A DNA stretch of 64,000 nt from Alphaproteobacteria bacterium (GCA_013215815.1 JABSQP010000006.1:1-64000); one strand, 5' to 3'. Shown: positions 55,361-64,000, counted from the stretch's first letter. The notes: generated from the letters alone by a model not told the origin. Program-made: numbers and translations.

Positions 55361-55495
55361 ATGAAACGCACATACCAACCAAGTAACCTAGTTCGTAAGC
55401 GCCGTCATGGTTTTAGATCACGTATGGCGACAAAGAATGGCCGCCGCGTCCTATCTGCGCGCCGTGCAAAAGGTCGTAAGCGTCTTAGCGCTTAA
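55361..55495 (+). CDS. rpmH: Ribosomal protein L34
   Basis: The 44-residue product starts [18 protein letters not shown] and continues [20 protein letters not shown], ending in a lysine/arginine-rich tail, which is L34 in full. It is a 50S subunit protein. It has its own strong promoter and is followed by a hairpin before rnpA. Confidence 0.98.
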   Translation: MKRTYQPSNLVRKRRHGFRSRMATKNGRRVLSARRAKGRKRLSA

Positions 55496-55547
55496 TTAAA
55501 GTTTTTATAGAGAGGCTGATTTGTACTCTCTTTCATCTTGTTTATAT

Positions 55548-55572
55548 AAAAAGGCTGTAATAGCCTTTTTTT
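55548..55572 (+). terminator. Terminator/attenuator between rpmH and rnpA
   Basis: AAAAAGGCT and AGCCTTTTT form a 9-bp stem with a 5-base loop, followed by TT. It lies 52 bp after rpmH and just before the first possible rnpA ATG (55573). It would let rpmH be made in excess over rnpA. Confidence 0.75.
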
Positions 55573-55599
55573 ATGTCTGAAACTCAGGAAAATAAGAGT

Positions 55600-55938
55600 A
55601 TGGTCGACAGCCTTAAAAAAAGAGCTGATTTTTTGCATGTTCAAGCTGAGGGACAGAAATGGGTTTCTAAAAGCGCTATTGTGCAAATTTGTCCGAATGA
55701 AGACCTAGGCCAGCGTTTTGGTCTCGTTGTCACGAAGAAACTTCACAAGTTGGCGGTTGACCGCAATCGTGTAAAGCGCCGCCTGCGAGCTGTTTTAAGT
55801 GAAATATTACCTAAGCATGTGAGCGATAATATAGATGTTGTTGTGATCGCGCGCTCTGAAACTATCTCAAAGCCTCATGAGGGTCTGAAGAAAGATTTGC
55901 TTTGGTGTTTGAAACGCCTAAATGCGTTGAAGGATTAA
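55600..55938 (+). CDS. rnpA: Ribonuclease P protein component
   Basis: ATG 55600 (AGGAAA 8 bases upstream) gives the normal start MVDSLKKRADFLHV; an upstream in-frame ATG at 55573 has no ribosome site because the hairpin occupies it. The signature is AVDRNRVKRRLRAVLSEI in the RNA-binding helix. RnpA binds the catalytic RNA of RNase P for tRNA 5' processing. It is 4 bp from yidD in the conserved rpmH-rnpA-yidD-yidC-engB order. Confidence 0.95.
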   Translation: MVDSLKKRADFLHVQAEGQKWVSKSAIVQICPNEDLGQRFGLVVTKKLHKLAVDRNRVKRRLRAVLSEILPKHVSDNIDVVVIARSETISKPHEGLKKDLLWCLKRLNALKD

Positions 55939-55941
55939 ACC

Positions 55942-56190
55942 ATGAGGCATTTATTCATACTGCTCATCAAGGGGTATAGCTGGCTTGTATCGCCTTTATT
56001 TGCGCAAAGCTGCAGATTTCACCCCTCTTGCTCTGCTTATGCAATGCAGGCTGTCGAGCAACACGGTGTTCTTAAGGGCTCATGGATGGCCGTAAAACGT
56101 ATTGGACGCTGTCATCCTTGGTATAAGGGTGAGCTTATTGATCCTGTTCCCTCTTGTTGCTCTCAAGGTCATTGCAAGAAAGAGCGCTAA
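55942..56190 (+). CDS. yidD: YidD membrane protein insertion efficiency factor
   Basis: The 82-residue product has the YidD signature SPLFAQSCRFHPSCSAYAMQ, with VEQHGVLKGSWMAVKRIGRC and HPWYKGELIDPVP. It is a small amphipathic inner-membrane protein that assists YidC-dependent insertion. It lies between rnpA and yidC as in most bacteria. Confidence 0.97.
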   Translation: MRHLFILLIKGYSWLVSPLFAQSCRFHPSCSAYAMQAVEQHGVLKGSWMAVKRIGRCHPWYKGELIDPVPSCCSQGHCKKER

Positions 56191-56241
56191 AGGGTATAAA
56201 CGCCCGAATTCAATAGTAAATAAACGGCGGAGCAGACCCCA

Positions 56242-58119
56242 ATGCAACAAAACGACAAAATGCATCCTGAAGATATGCGCAACCTTATTATATTTGGTGT
56301 GCTATCCATTTTGTTATGGCTTTCATACGATCATTTTATCTTGAAGCCAAAAATTGAGAAAATGAAAGCAGCGCAAATTGTTGCTGAACAGCAATCAAAG
56401 CAAAACTTTCAAAATGATGATTTGATGGAATTGCCGCGTGGCGATGTTTTGGCTGAAGGTAAGCGTCTGGACATTAGAAGTGATGCAGTATCCGGTTCTA
56501 TCAATCTTACAGGGGCGCGTTTTGATGATTTACATTTAAACAATTACTTCAACACAACAGAGCGTAAACAAAATAAGGTGATGCTTTCACCAACAAAGAC
56601 AGCGCATCCACGCTATGTTGAGTATGGTTGGGTGTCTCAGGGGGATAGCGTTAAAACGCCGAATAAAGATTCTATTTGGAAAAGCAGCGGAGTTTTATCG
56701 CCACAAAGTGATGTAACTCTGACTTGGAATAATGGTCAAGGTATTACATTCAAGCGTACTATCGCGATGAACGAGGATTTTGGTTTTACAGTCAATCAGA
56801 GTGTTCAAAACAATAGCAGCAAGACAGTTACTTTGTTCCCATACGCTCTTGTTACGCAGCGTGGTTTACCTGAGGGCTTTGAAGGTCGCTGGGTTGTCCA
56901 TGAAGGGCCAATTAGTTACGTCGGCGGCGAGCTATACGATCCTGATTATAAAAAACTCAAAAAAGAGCCAAAGCATACTGCAAAAGCAAATGAAGGTTGG
57001 GTTGGTCTAGTTGACAAATACTGGTTAACAGCTCTTGTCCCGGCGGAAAAAGAAGAAACAACGTTCCGCATAAACAATATCGCATCGACAATTGTGGATG
57101 TGAAAAACCGTTACCAAATTGATTTGATGGGACAAGGTCGTACAATTAAATCGGGTGAGGGTGCTGAGTTTAAAACAAACCTTTTTGTTGGTGCGAAGAA
57201 ATTAGATTTACTTGAGAAGTATGAGAAAGAGTGGAACGTAAAGCACTTTGATCTCGCGGTTGATTTTGGATTGTTTTATTTTCTAACGCGTCCGTTCTTT
57301 GCAGCGATTAACTTCTTTTATGGTCTCGTTGGCAATTTTGGTGTTGCTATTATTATCTTCACTGTTTGTTTGCGTATCCTTGTGTTTCCGCTGGCAAACA
57401 CATCGTTCCGTTCATTCGCGCGCGTGAAAGAAATTGGACCGCAAATGCAAGAGCTGCGTGAGAAATATGCTGATGACAAGCAGGCGATGCAGCAAGAACT
57501 TGTGAAGCTTTATCAAAAAGAAAAAGTGAATCCAATGGCAGGATGTTTGCCTATCTTAATTCAGATTCCAATTTTCTTTTCTCTTTTTAAAGTGTTGTCG
57601 AACACAATTGAAATGCGTCATGCGCCTTTCTTTGGTTGGATTCAAGATTTGTCTGCGCCAGATCCGACAACGGTTTTCAACCTATTTGGTCTTATTCCAA
57701 TTAGTATGCCGAGCTTCCTCATTATTGGTGCGTGGCCGTGTTTAATGTTGGTTACTATGATTATTCAACGTCAGCTTTCACCGCCGCCGCCAGATAAGAT
57801 GCAGGCACGAATGATTGCGTTGATGCCATGGATCATGACATTCATTTTGGCGAAATTTGCGGCCGGTCTTGTGATTTACTGGACGTTCAACAACTTACTA
57901 TCTGTTATTCAGCAATATATCATTATGCGTTCTATGGGTGTTGAGGTTCACTTCTTTGAGAAGTTGAAAAAGAAAGATGAATCAGACAATAAAACGGTTG
58001 AAAAATCTTCCATTGAAGAAAAGAAAGAAGCGTTAAAGCAAGAGCTTCTTGAGAAAAAAGAAGAGAAACCGAAAACAGTGTCTAAGCCAAAACCACGCCG
58101 TAAAGCGAAGAAAAAATAA
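56242..58119 (+). CDS. yidC: Membrane protein insertase YidC
   Basis: The 625-residue product has an N-terminal helix (NLIIFGVLSILLWLSYDHF), a large periplasmic P1 domain (about 50-345), and the conserved insertase core: FFYGLVGNFGVAIIIFTVCL, ELREKYADDKQAMQQELVKL, NPMAGCLPILIQIPIFFSLF and WTFNNLLSVIQQYIIMRSMG. A Lys/Glu-rich cytosolic tail of about 50 residues follows, as in alphaproteobacterial YidC, where it helps bind ribosomes. The stop overlaps the engB start (TAATG). Confidence 0.97.
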   Translation: MQQNDKMHPEDMRNLIIFGVLSILLWLSYDHFILKPKIEKMKAAQIVAEQQSKQNFQNDDLMELPRGDVLAEGKRLDIRSDAVSGSINLTGARFDDLHLNNYFNTTERKQNKVMLSPTKTAHPRYVEYGWVSQGDSVKTPNKDSIWKSSGVLSPQSDVTLTWNNGQGITFKRTIAMNEDFGFTVNQSVQNNSSKTVTLFPYALVTQRGLPEGFEGRWVVHEGPISYVGGELYDPDYKKLKKEPKHTAKANEGWVGLVDKYWLTALVPAEKEETTFRINNIASTIVDVKNRYQIDLMGQGRTIKSGEGAEFKTNLFVGAKKLDLLEKYEKEWNVKHFDLAVDFGLFYFLTRPFFAAINFFYGLVGNFGVAIIIFTVCLRILVFPLANTSFRSFARVKEIGPQMQELREKYADDKQAMQQELVKLYQKEKVNPMAGCLPILIQIPIFFSLFKVLSNTIEMRHAPFFGWIQDLSAPDPTTVFNLFGLIPISMPSFLIIGAWPCLMLVTMIIQRQLSPPPPDKMQARMIALMPWIMTFILAKFAAGLVIYWTFNNLLSVIQQYIIMRSMGVEVHFFEKLKKKDESDNKTVEKSSIEEKKEALKQELLEKKEEKPKTVSKPKPRRKAKKK

Positions 58120-58757
58120 TGAGTGATGATGCACCAGAATTTACGGGTGAACAATTGGAAGAAGCGCGTAAGCTTTTTGCAGGTTCATGTGATTTTGTTC
58201 TGGGCGTGGCTGGGTTAGAACAGCTTCCTGCGGCTGATCGTGCGGAAGTCGCGTTTGCCGGGCGATCAAATGTGGGAAAGTCATCTCTTATTAATACGCT
58301 GACTAATCGTAAAGACTTGGCGCGTACGTCGAATACACCGGGTCGCACGCAGCAGCTTAATTTCTATGATCTAAGCGGACAGATTTATCTCGTTGATATG
58401 CCGGGATACGGTTATGCGAAGGTCTCAAAAACGCAGCGTGACGAATGGAATAAGCTTATTTTCTCTTATTTACAGGGGCGCCCTAATTTACGCCGTGTGT
58501 TTATCTTGGTGGATTCACGTCATGGACTTAAGGATACGGATGAAGAGCTGATGACTATGCTCGATAAGGCAGCTGTGACGTATCAAATCGTTTTGACAAA
58601 GTGTGATAAGGGTAAAAAATTAGACATGCTGAAAGACAGCATTAAAGCACACCTTAAAAAGCATCCTGCGGCTTATCCGGAGATTGTAGCGACAAGCTCA
58701 GTGAAGAAATTGGGGATTGAAGAATTTCGCGCAATAATCACTGCGCAGCAAGGATAG
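58119..58757 (+). CDS. engB: Ribosome biogenesis GTPase EngB/YsxC
   Basis: The 212-residue GTPase has G1 GRSNVGKSSLINTL, G2 TPGRTQQLNFY, G3 DMPGYGYAKV and G4 LTKCDKGKKL. Its short N-terminal extension (LFAGSCDFVLGVAGLEQLP) is typical of the family. It acts in 50S assembly. The start overlaps the yidC stop; the 3' end overlaps the convergent pilin-like gene by 20 bp. Confidence 0.97.
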   Translation: MSDDAPEFTGEQLEEARKLFAGSCDFVLGVAGLEQLPAADRAEVAFAGRSNVGKSSLINTLTNRKDLARTSNTPGRTQQLNFYDLSGQIYLVDMPGYGYAKVSKTQRDEWNKLIFSYLQGRPNLRRVFILVDSRHGLKDTDEELMTMLDKAAVTYQIVLTKCDKGKKLDMLKDSIKAHLKKHPAAYPEIVATSSVKKLGIEEFRAIITAQQG

Positions 58758-59421
58758 TGTAAAAAGTCCATCTATCTGAAAAACTATTTTGAACACATAA
58801 ATTTGTATACCCAACGCAGGTGGCACATTCTGTTGAAGTAAAGTCATTTGTAAAGATGACAAAGTGGTTAGCCATATCTGCTACTGAAGGCAATGTAGGT
58901 GAACCAGTGAGAATTTCATTGATTTTGTTACAAACTTTTTCTTCGACCCCATAAGCTGAAAGAATAGCATCTGTTTGTGTGCTTAATGTCCATTCCACAT
59001 TTATTTTACCCGTATACCACTCATGCGTGTATGTAAAAGTTGTTTCTTGAAAAGGTGGGTATGATGGGTTTTGATAATTCAATCCACCGCCTTGAGGGTG
59101 GTAAACTTTGTGAATGTGTGGTGCTGTATTAAATGCACTGCTTGTAGGATTAACAAAGTTGAGCTGATCAATTGTGGTGCCAGTCATAATCATTTGATCA
59201 ACAACATTTTTGGCGGCGGCGGCATATTCCATGAGTTCCGTGGCATAAAACTCAACTAATTCGTCATCAATATCTTGTCCATCGGATTGACTGTTTTGGG
59301 ACGAAAGTGTTGCCGTTAAAACACCGAAAAGAGCGATGGCAACAAGCACGTACACCATGGCGTTTCCACCTATACGCCCGCGTTCTTTCTTCTTAAATCC
59401 CTTGAAAACCGCTGAAATCAA
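58738..59421 (-). CDS. Pilin-like exported protein
   Basis: The 227-residue product begins with a basic segment KKKERGRIGGNAMVYVLVAI, a likely class III-type leader in which cleavage after the glycine would expose a hydrophobic helix (AMVYVLVAIALFGVLTATL). The rest is a globular domain with four cysteines toward the C-terminus (VCNKI, TECATC, LCVQN). The N-terminal pattern (G-N followed by a hydrophobic helix) resembles that of the giant protein at 7448. I do not recognise the globular domain. It may be a minor pilin or pseudopilin. It is divergent from rmuC. Confidence 0.75.
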   Translation of the reverse strand: MISAVFKGFKKKERGRIGGNAMVYVLVAIALFGVLTATLSSQNSQSDGQDIDDELVEFYATELMEYAAAAKNVVDQMIMTGTTIDQLNFVNPTSSAFNTAPHIHKVYHPQGGGLNYQNPSYPPFQETTFTYTHEWYTGKINVEWTLSTQTDAILSAYGVEEKVCNKINEILTGSPTLPSVADMANHFVIFTNDFTSTECATCVGYTNLCVQNSFSDRWTFYTILAAQ

Positions 59422-59461
59422 TTGCCTTCTCCCATAAAAACCGTCTATTCTTTATTTTATC

Positions 59462-60823
59462 ATGAATCAGGAAATTATTTTAGGCAATATTACTCTCGAC
59501 CCCGTATCGCTGGCTATCGGCGGCGGTAGCATATTCATTTTGGCACTTATTACCTTTTTATGGCGGAGTGCGCGTATAAAAGCGGATTATCAAAGCCTAA
59601 ATACCTCTCTTGATGCGCAAGATGATATAATTGAGAAGCTTGAGGTGGAGAAAAAGGCCATAGAAGAGAAATTCTCTCATACACAGCAAGAACTCGTGCG
59701 CGCGCAAACAGAGAAAGAAGCGTTCTCAAAACAGATCGCACAAAACCGTGAAGATCTTGAAAAGATGGAAAAGAAGTTCGAAGTTCAGTTTGAAAATCTG
59801 GCACACAAGATCTTTGATGAAAAAACAACGAAATTTAAGTCGCAATCTCAGGAAAGTTTGAACGAGCTGCTTAATCCGCTGCGTGACAAGCTTAACGACT
59901 TTCATAAGAAAGTGGATGATTCATTTGGTCAGCAAGCAAAAGAGCAATTTGCCTTAAAAGAGCAAATTAAAATGATCGTTGATGTGAATGAGAAGATGAC
60001 ATTGCAGGCTGAAGGTCTTGCCAATGCGCTTAAAGGTGATAGTAAAACACAAGGGGATTGGGGTGAGATCGTTCTTGAAAAGATCTTGGAAGATTCAGGC
60101 CTGCGTAAGGGTGTTGATTACATCGTGCAAGGAACAGGCCTTGGATTAAAGCATGCCGAAACGGGTAAAACGCAAAAGCCGGATGTGATTATTAACTTGC
60201 CCGAAAACAAACACGTTATTCTGGATTCTAAAGTATCTCTGACACACTACGAACGCCTTCATGCAGAGCAAGACGCTGATGCACAAGAAACACATTTGCA
60301 GCAGTTTTTGGCATCGGTGAAACAGCACGTTAAAGATCTTGAAAAGCGTCGCTATCAAGATACCGATCAACTCGGCACACCTGATTTTGTATTGATGTTT
60401 ATGCCGATTGAAAGTGCGTACATGCTCGCCCTTCAGCAAGATCGTGAGTTGCATCAATTTGCATGGGATAAGGGTGTAGCAATTGTTTGTCCATCAACGT
60501 TGTTTTCATCATTGAAGACAATATCTTCTTTATGGCGCTTGGCTGATCAAAACAGAAATGCGCAAGAGATCGCCCAAACAGGTGGCGCTTTATATGATAA
60601 GATTGTTGGATTTGTCGGTGATATGGAAGCGTTAGGACGTAACCTGAAAACGCTTGAAAATACGTATGAAGGCGCTATGAATAAGCTTTCCCAAGGTAAG
60701 GGGAATATTTTAAAACGCACAGAGGATATGAAAACGCTGGGCGTAAAGACATCCAAATCGCTACCGCAAAATTTAATAGAAGAGAGCGGGGAGGATGAAA
60801 GCAATGACAATAGAGCAGCATAA
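59462..60823 (+). CDS. rmuC: RmuC family DNA recombination protein
   Basis: The 453-residue product has an N-terminal membrane helix (GGGSIFILALITFLWRSAR), a coiled coil (about residues 45-115) and the RmuC nuclease-like domain: KGDSKTQGDWGEIVLEKILE, NLPENKHVILDSKVSLTHYE, PDFVLMFMPIESAYMLALQQ, STLFSSLKTISSLWRLADQN. The family limits inversions at short inverted repeats in E. coli. The 3' end overlaps the beginning of def. Confidence 0.95.
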   Translation: MNQEIILGNITLDPVSLAIGGGSIFILALITFLWRSARIKADYQSLNTSLDAQDDIIEKLEVEKKAIEEKFSHTQQELVRAQTEKEAFSKQIAQNREDLEKMEKKFEVQFENLAHKIFDEKTTKFKSQSQESLNELLNPLRDKLNDFHKKVDDSFGQQAKEQFALKEQIKMIVDVNEKMTLQAEGLANALKGDSKTQGDWGEIVLEKILEDSGLRKGVDYIVQGTGLGLKHAETGKTQKPDVIINLPENKHVILDSKVSLTHYERLHAEQDADAQETHLQQFLASVKQHVKDLEKRRYQDTDQLGTPDFVLMFMPIESAYMLALQQDRELHQFAWDKGVAIVCPSTLFSSLKTISSLWRLADQNRNAQEIAQTGGALYDKIVGFVGDMEALGRNLKTLENTYEGAMNKLSQGKGNILKRTEDMKTLGVKTSKSLPQNLIEESGEDESNDNRAA

Positions 60824-61424
60824 GACCATGGTTGATATTTATAACGTTGTGAAAGTTCCTGATCCGGTTTTAAAACAAACCGCGCAGACAATTGAAAACA
60901 TTGATCTTGATGTACAAACACAAGTCGAGCGTATGATTGAGACAATGTATGCCGATAAAGGTATTGGCTTAGCCGCCAATCAGGTGAGTATGCTTAACCG
61001 TGTTTTTGTGATGGATGTACCGGAAGGTGCTTGGCGTTTTGGTCAAGAAGTGGGCGGCGTTCTAACAATCGAAGCAGGGTATCGTAGTGGTGAACGTGAA
61101 GAAGAAGTGAAACGTAACCCTATCGCGATGATTAATCCAAAAATTGTTTGGGAAGCAGAGCAGAACTCCATTTATGAAGAAGGTTGCTTGTCTATTCCGG
61201 GGCAATATGCAGACGTTATAAGACCATCTGCTGTCCGCGTTGAATATTTGGATGTAAATGGTGAAAAGCAGGAAGGTTTGTTTGAAGGCCTTGATTCGCA
61301 CTGCGTACAGCATGAGCTGGATCATTTAAACGGCGTACTATTTATCGATCATATTTCTTCACTCAAGCGCAATATGATTATGAAACGCATGAAAAAGCTT
61401 CAAAAAGAAAGCCAAGCGCTTTAA
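60804..61424 (+). CDS. def: Peptide deformylase
   Basis: Start 60804 is chosen because GGGGAGG ends 9 bases before it, whereas ATG 60795 is directly against that site. The motifs are GIGLAANQVSML, EEGCLSIPGQYADV and CVQHELDHLNGVLFIDHIS, giving the Cys and two His metal ligands and the catalytic Glu. It removes the formyl group from new proteins. A 10-12-residue insert in the middle (YRSGEREEEVKRN) is slightly unusual. def-fmt-truA form one operon. Confidence 0.95.
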   Translation: MTIEQHKTMVDIYNVVKVPDPVLKQTAQTIENIDLDVQTQVERMIETMYADKGIGLAANQVSMLNRVFVMDVPEGAWRFGQEVGGVLTIEAGYRSGEREEEVKRNPIAMINPKIVWEAEQNSIYEEGCLSIPGQYADVIRPSAVRVEYLDVNGEKQEGLFEGLDSHCVQHELDHLNGVLFIDHISSLKRNMIMKRMKKLQKESQAL

Positions 61425-61433
61425 AACCCCTTT

Positions 61434-62369
61434 ATGAGCAAGAAACTTCGTATCGCTTTCATGGGAACGCCCGACTTTTCAGTTGGAGCGCTTAGGGCTT
61501 TAATTAATAGCCAGCATGATGTTGTTTGTGTGTATTCACAGCCACCTCGTCCAAAAGGGCGCGGGCAGCAGGTACAAAAATCACCGGTTCATCTTTGCGC
61601 CGAAGAAAACGGTATTGAAGTACGCACCCCTCTTAATTTTAAAGACAACGTTGACGTAAGTGCGTTTGCGGATCTTGATTTAGATGTTGCGGTTGTTGCA
61701 GCCTATGGCCTTATCTTGCCTGAAAGCATTTTAAATGCGCCGACGCACGGCTGCATTAATATACACGCTTCTCTGCTTCCGCGCTGGCGCGGGGCGGCAC
61801 CAATACAGCGCGCTATCATGGCAGGTGATACGGAAAGCGGTGTAACCATTATGCAGATGGAAAGGGGCCTTGATACTGGGCCGGAAATTTCAAAAGAATC
61901 TGTGGAAATAACATTTGATACAACAGCGCAAAGCCTTAATGACGCGCTTTCTGATCTCGGAGCACAGATGATTGTAAAAGACATCGATAGCTTAGCCGAG
62001 CAGGGTACTCTTTCTTCTACTGTGCAGTCAGAAGAAGGCGTGATATATGCTCACATGCTGCGAAAAGAAGAAGGGCGCATTGATTGGAATAAATCAGCAG
62101 AAGAGATTGATCGTCAAATCCGCGCCTTAACACCGTGGCCGGGTACCTGGTGTGAAACGCAAGATGGAAAGCGTTTAAAAGTTCTTGAAGCTGTTTTAAT
62201 AGAGGAAAGCGGCAATAAGCAGGCTGGCACTATTCTTAATGACGGTATGATTAATTGTGGTGAAGGTGTTCTTTCTTTACTGCGGGTGCAACCGGAAAAT
62301 AAAAAACCAATGGATGTGAAAGCTGCGCTGAATGGCGGGTATCTGCTTGTCGGAGAATGTCTACAATGA
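61434..62369 (+). CDS. fmt: Methionyl-tRNA formyltransferase
   Basis: The 311-residue enzyme has RIAFMGTPDFSVGALRALI at the start, the folate-site motif GCINIHASLLPRWRGAAPIQ and DTGPEISKESVEI. It formylates initiator Met-tRNA with 10-formyl-THF. It lies 9 bp after def and its stop overlaps truA (ATGA). Confidence 0.97.
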   Translation: MSKKLRIAFMGTPDFSVGALRALINSQHDVVCVYSQPPRPKGRGQQVQKSPVHLCAEENGIEVRTPLNFKDNVDVSAFADLDLDVAVVAAYGLILPESILNAPTHGCINIHASLLPRWRGAAPIQRAIMAGDTESGVTIMQMERGLDTGPEISKESVEITFDTTAQSLNDALSDLGAQMIVKDIDSLAEQGTLSSTVQSEEGVIYAHMLRKEEGRIDWNKSAEEIDRQIRALTPWPGTWCETQDGKRLKVLEAVLIEESGNKQAGTILNDGMINCGEGVLSLLRVQPENKKPMDVKAALNGGYLLVGECLQ

Positions 62370-63130
62370 CCCGCTGGAAAATCACAATAGAATATAACGG
62401 TACAAATTATGCAGGTTGGCAACGACAGGATAACGTGCCTTCTATTCAAGGTGAGATTGAAAAGGCCGTTCATAAATTCTGTCAGCAAAAGCTAACTGTT
62501 ACTGGCGCAAGTCGTACGGATAGCGGTGTACATGCGCAGGGGCAGATCGCGCACTTTGATTTGGACTATGGCGATCGGTCTTTAAGGGGCTTTGATCTTA
62601 TGAAAGCACTGAATGCGCATTTACGACCGCAACCGATCAGCATTTTGCATGCCGAAGAAGTTGACGAACATTTTCATGCACGTTTTTCTGCTCATGAAAA
62701 ACTTTATACATACCGCATTATTAATAAGCCGTCTTTTTTAGCGCTGGATCAAAATCGAGCGTGGCTTGTGAAAACAGAACTTGATGTTGCCGCTATGCAA
62801 GACGCTGCCGAAGTACTGCGCGGTGAACATGATTTTGCAAGTTTTCGGGCTTCTGAATGTCAGGCGAATACATCTATCCGCTCAGTGAATCGTTTGGAGT
62901 TTGAGGAACGTAATATTGATCCATGGGGTGGGCGTGAAATTTTGATGCATGTCGAAGGGCATGCTTTTTTGCATCATATGGTTCGGAATATTGTCGGTAC
63001 ACTCGTTCTTGTTGGTCAAGGTAAGCTGGATAAACAAGGTGTTCAGGATATTCTCGATGCAAAAGACCGCACGCAGGCCGGTATGACAGCGCCATCGGAT
63101 GGGCTTTACCTTGTCAAAATCGATTATTAG
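62366..63130 (+). CDS. truA: tRNA pseudouridine synthase A
   Basis: ATG 62366 (CGGAGA 9 bases upstream, overlapping the fmt stop) gives a 254-residue TruA. Motifs are IEYNGTNYAGWQRQDNVPSI, the catalytic aspartate in TGASRTDSGVHAQGQIAHF, and HAFLHHMVRNIVGTLVLVG. It modifies positions 38-40 of tRNA anticodon stems. Confidence 0.97.
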   Translation: MTRWKITIEYNGTNYAGWQRQDNVPSIQGEIEKAVHKFCQQKLTVTGASRTDSGVHAQGQIAHFDLDYGDRSLRGFDLMKALNAHLRPQPISILHAEEVDEHFHARFSAHEKLYTYRIINKPSFLALDQNRAWLVKTELDVAAMQDAAEVLRGEHDFASFRASECQANTSIRSVNRLEFEERNIDPWGGREILMHVEGHAFLHHMVRNIVGTLVLVGQGKLDKQGVQDILDAKDRTQAGMTAPSDGLYLVKIDY

Positions 63131-63181
63131 AAAAAGAAATGCCCGTGCATGGAAAAATTGGGGGCAAACCAAGCACGGGCA
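63131..63181 (-). terminator. Terminator between truA and dapE
   Basis: TGCCCGTGC (63140-63148) and GCACGGGCA (63173-63181) form a 9-bp stem with a 24-base loop. On the minus strand it is followed by TTTCTTTTTC, so it should end the dapE transcript; for truA the T-run is lacking. 63182-63336 is AT-rich with no recognised element. Confidence 0.7.
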
Positions 63182-63336
63182 GGTTAAGGGTCTATCTAAG
63201 AGAAATATAATGAAACATATGCATGTCTCACTCTATGGTTTGTAGAGTAGGTGTGAAGTGTTACAAAATTAGTTCAAAAAAATGATTTTTTGATGAAAGT
63301 TTGTGACCAAATTAAGTATTTAATTTACGTAATTTT

Positions 63337-64000
63337 TTATCGTAAAATACGTGTCAGAATATCCGCGTAAATATCGACTAGCCTTACGAGGTCATTGACG
63401 CGCAAACACTCATCAATTTGGTGAATTGTCTTATTGGTTAGGCCAAATTCTACGACATCACAATAAGGGGCGATAAAACGTGCATCCGATGTTCCGCCGC
63501 TCGTGCTGAGTTTTGGATTTTTATTCGTGTGCTTCTGAACAATGTCATGAACTGTGCTTGTCCATGTCCCCGGTTCTGTAATGAAAGGGTGAGCGCCGCA
63601 GCGCGCTTGTAACTCGAAATCTCCTGTAACGCCGCTAATAATTTCATTTAACTTGGCGATCAATGTTTGATCTGTCCACGTTGTATTAAAACGTAAGTTA
63701 AATTCAATAATGCCCTGACCTGGAATAACGTTACGTGCTTTGTTGCCGACTTCAAGATTTGTGATTTCAAGATTTGTTGGCGGAAAATGTTCTGTGCCGT
63801 CATCAAATTTGAAACTACTTAGTGCAGTTGCAACAGAGGCTAGTTTAGGCATCGGATTATCTGCCATTTCAGGGTACGCCACGTGTCCTTGTTTACCTTT
63901 GATAATTGCATCACAACGTAAAGAGCCACGGCGCCCAATTTTTATTTCTTCGCCGAGCTCATGGATGTTGGATGGTTCACCAACAAGACACATATCAGGA
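63337..64000 (-). CDS. dapE: Succinyl-diaminopimelate desuccinylase, N-terminus outside window
   Basis: The visible about 220 C-terminal residues match DapE: CLVGEPSNIHELGEEIKIGR with the metal-ligand Glu nearby, HVAYPEMADNPMPKLASV, GNKARNVIPGQGIIEFNLRF, STSGGTSDARFIAPYCDVVE and FGLTNKTIHQIDECLRVNDL with the metal-binding His. It removes succinate from N-succinyl-LL-diaminopimelate in lysine and peptidoglycan synthesis. The gene continues upstream beyond 64000. Confidence 0.96.
   Translation of the reverse strand, partial: PDMCLVGEPSNIHELGEEIKIGRRGSLRCDAIIKGKQGHVAYPEMADNPMPKLASVATALSSFKFDDGTEHFPPTNLEITNLEVGNKARNVIPGQGIIEFNLRFNTTWTDQTLIAKLNEIISGVTGDFELQARCGAHPFITEPGTWTSTVHDIVQKHTNKNPKLSTSGGTSDARFIAPYCDVVEFGLTNKTIHQIDECLRVNDLVRLVDIYADILTRILR

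Overview
The window reads as a chromosome segment of an AT-rich, flagellated alphaproteobacterium. Evidence is housekeeping blocks in alphaproteobacterial order (fxsA/secB beside a Tim44-like gene and mltA; rpmH-rnpA-yidD-yidC-engB; rmuC, def-fmt-truA, dapE), flgK/flgL and a tRNA-Ala(GGC). It also carries a type IVB (Dot/Icm-like) secretion system in two blocks, an arrangement I associate with Micavibrio-like or other host/prey-associated alphaproteobacteria. That lineage is an inference from gene content; no relaxase, integrase or transposase was seen.

Layout. 1-7448 (minus) is the N-terminal 2,482 codons of one giant gene: a pilin-like N-terminus, six LVIVD-type repeats, four separate blocks of exactly seven 'WGDGTYIY' repeats, tail-fibre-like linkers, then FG-GAP repeats running off the window. 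7746-10769 holds secB, fxsA, a Tim44-like gene and mltA. 10773-16507 is a surface-polysaccharide cluster (flippase, two glycosyltransferases, two sulfotransferases, a methyltransferase). 16509-22602 holds small envelope proteins, an acyltransferase interrupted by one in-frame TGA, tRNA-Ala, mscL, a Bax-inhibitor-1-family gene and the htpX-like/lemA pair.

22756-29087 is the first secretion block: a DsbC-like thiol protein, a Pro/Ala-rich protein, a small lytic transglycosylase, dotD-dotC-dotB, icmT and a TcpQ/PilL-like protein. flgL and flgK follow on the minus strand. 32847-41732 (minus) is a translationally coupled operon of five paralogous, exported, Cys-containing proteins that I cannot assign, one with a transglycosylase-like N-terminus, plus one small membrane protein. 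41960-51173 is the second secretion block: dotI, dotH, a short dotG, dotF-like, dotP-like, dotN, dotO and an unassigned membrane protein. After a ubiH-like gene comes 52428-54332, which encodes a concatemer of at least four DotP/IcmD-like modules.

Taken together, the core T4BSS outer-membrane complex (DotC/D/H/G/F), the ATPases (DotB, DotO), DotI/IcmT/DotN, periplasmic peptidoglycan enzymes and a disulfide enzyme sit around the unknown five-paralog operon. The most likely reading is that the five proteins are exported accessory parts or substrates of this machine. DotA, DotL, DotM, IcmF/DotU, IcmS/W/Q and IcmX were not seen and would have to be elsewhere. The giant propeller protein and a second pilin-like protein at 58738-59421 share a similar N-terminal motif and may be surface appendage components.
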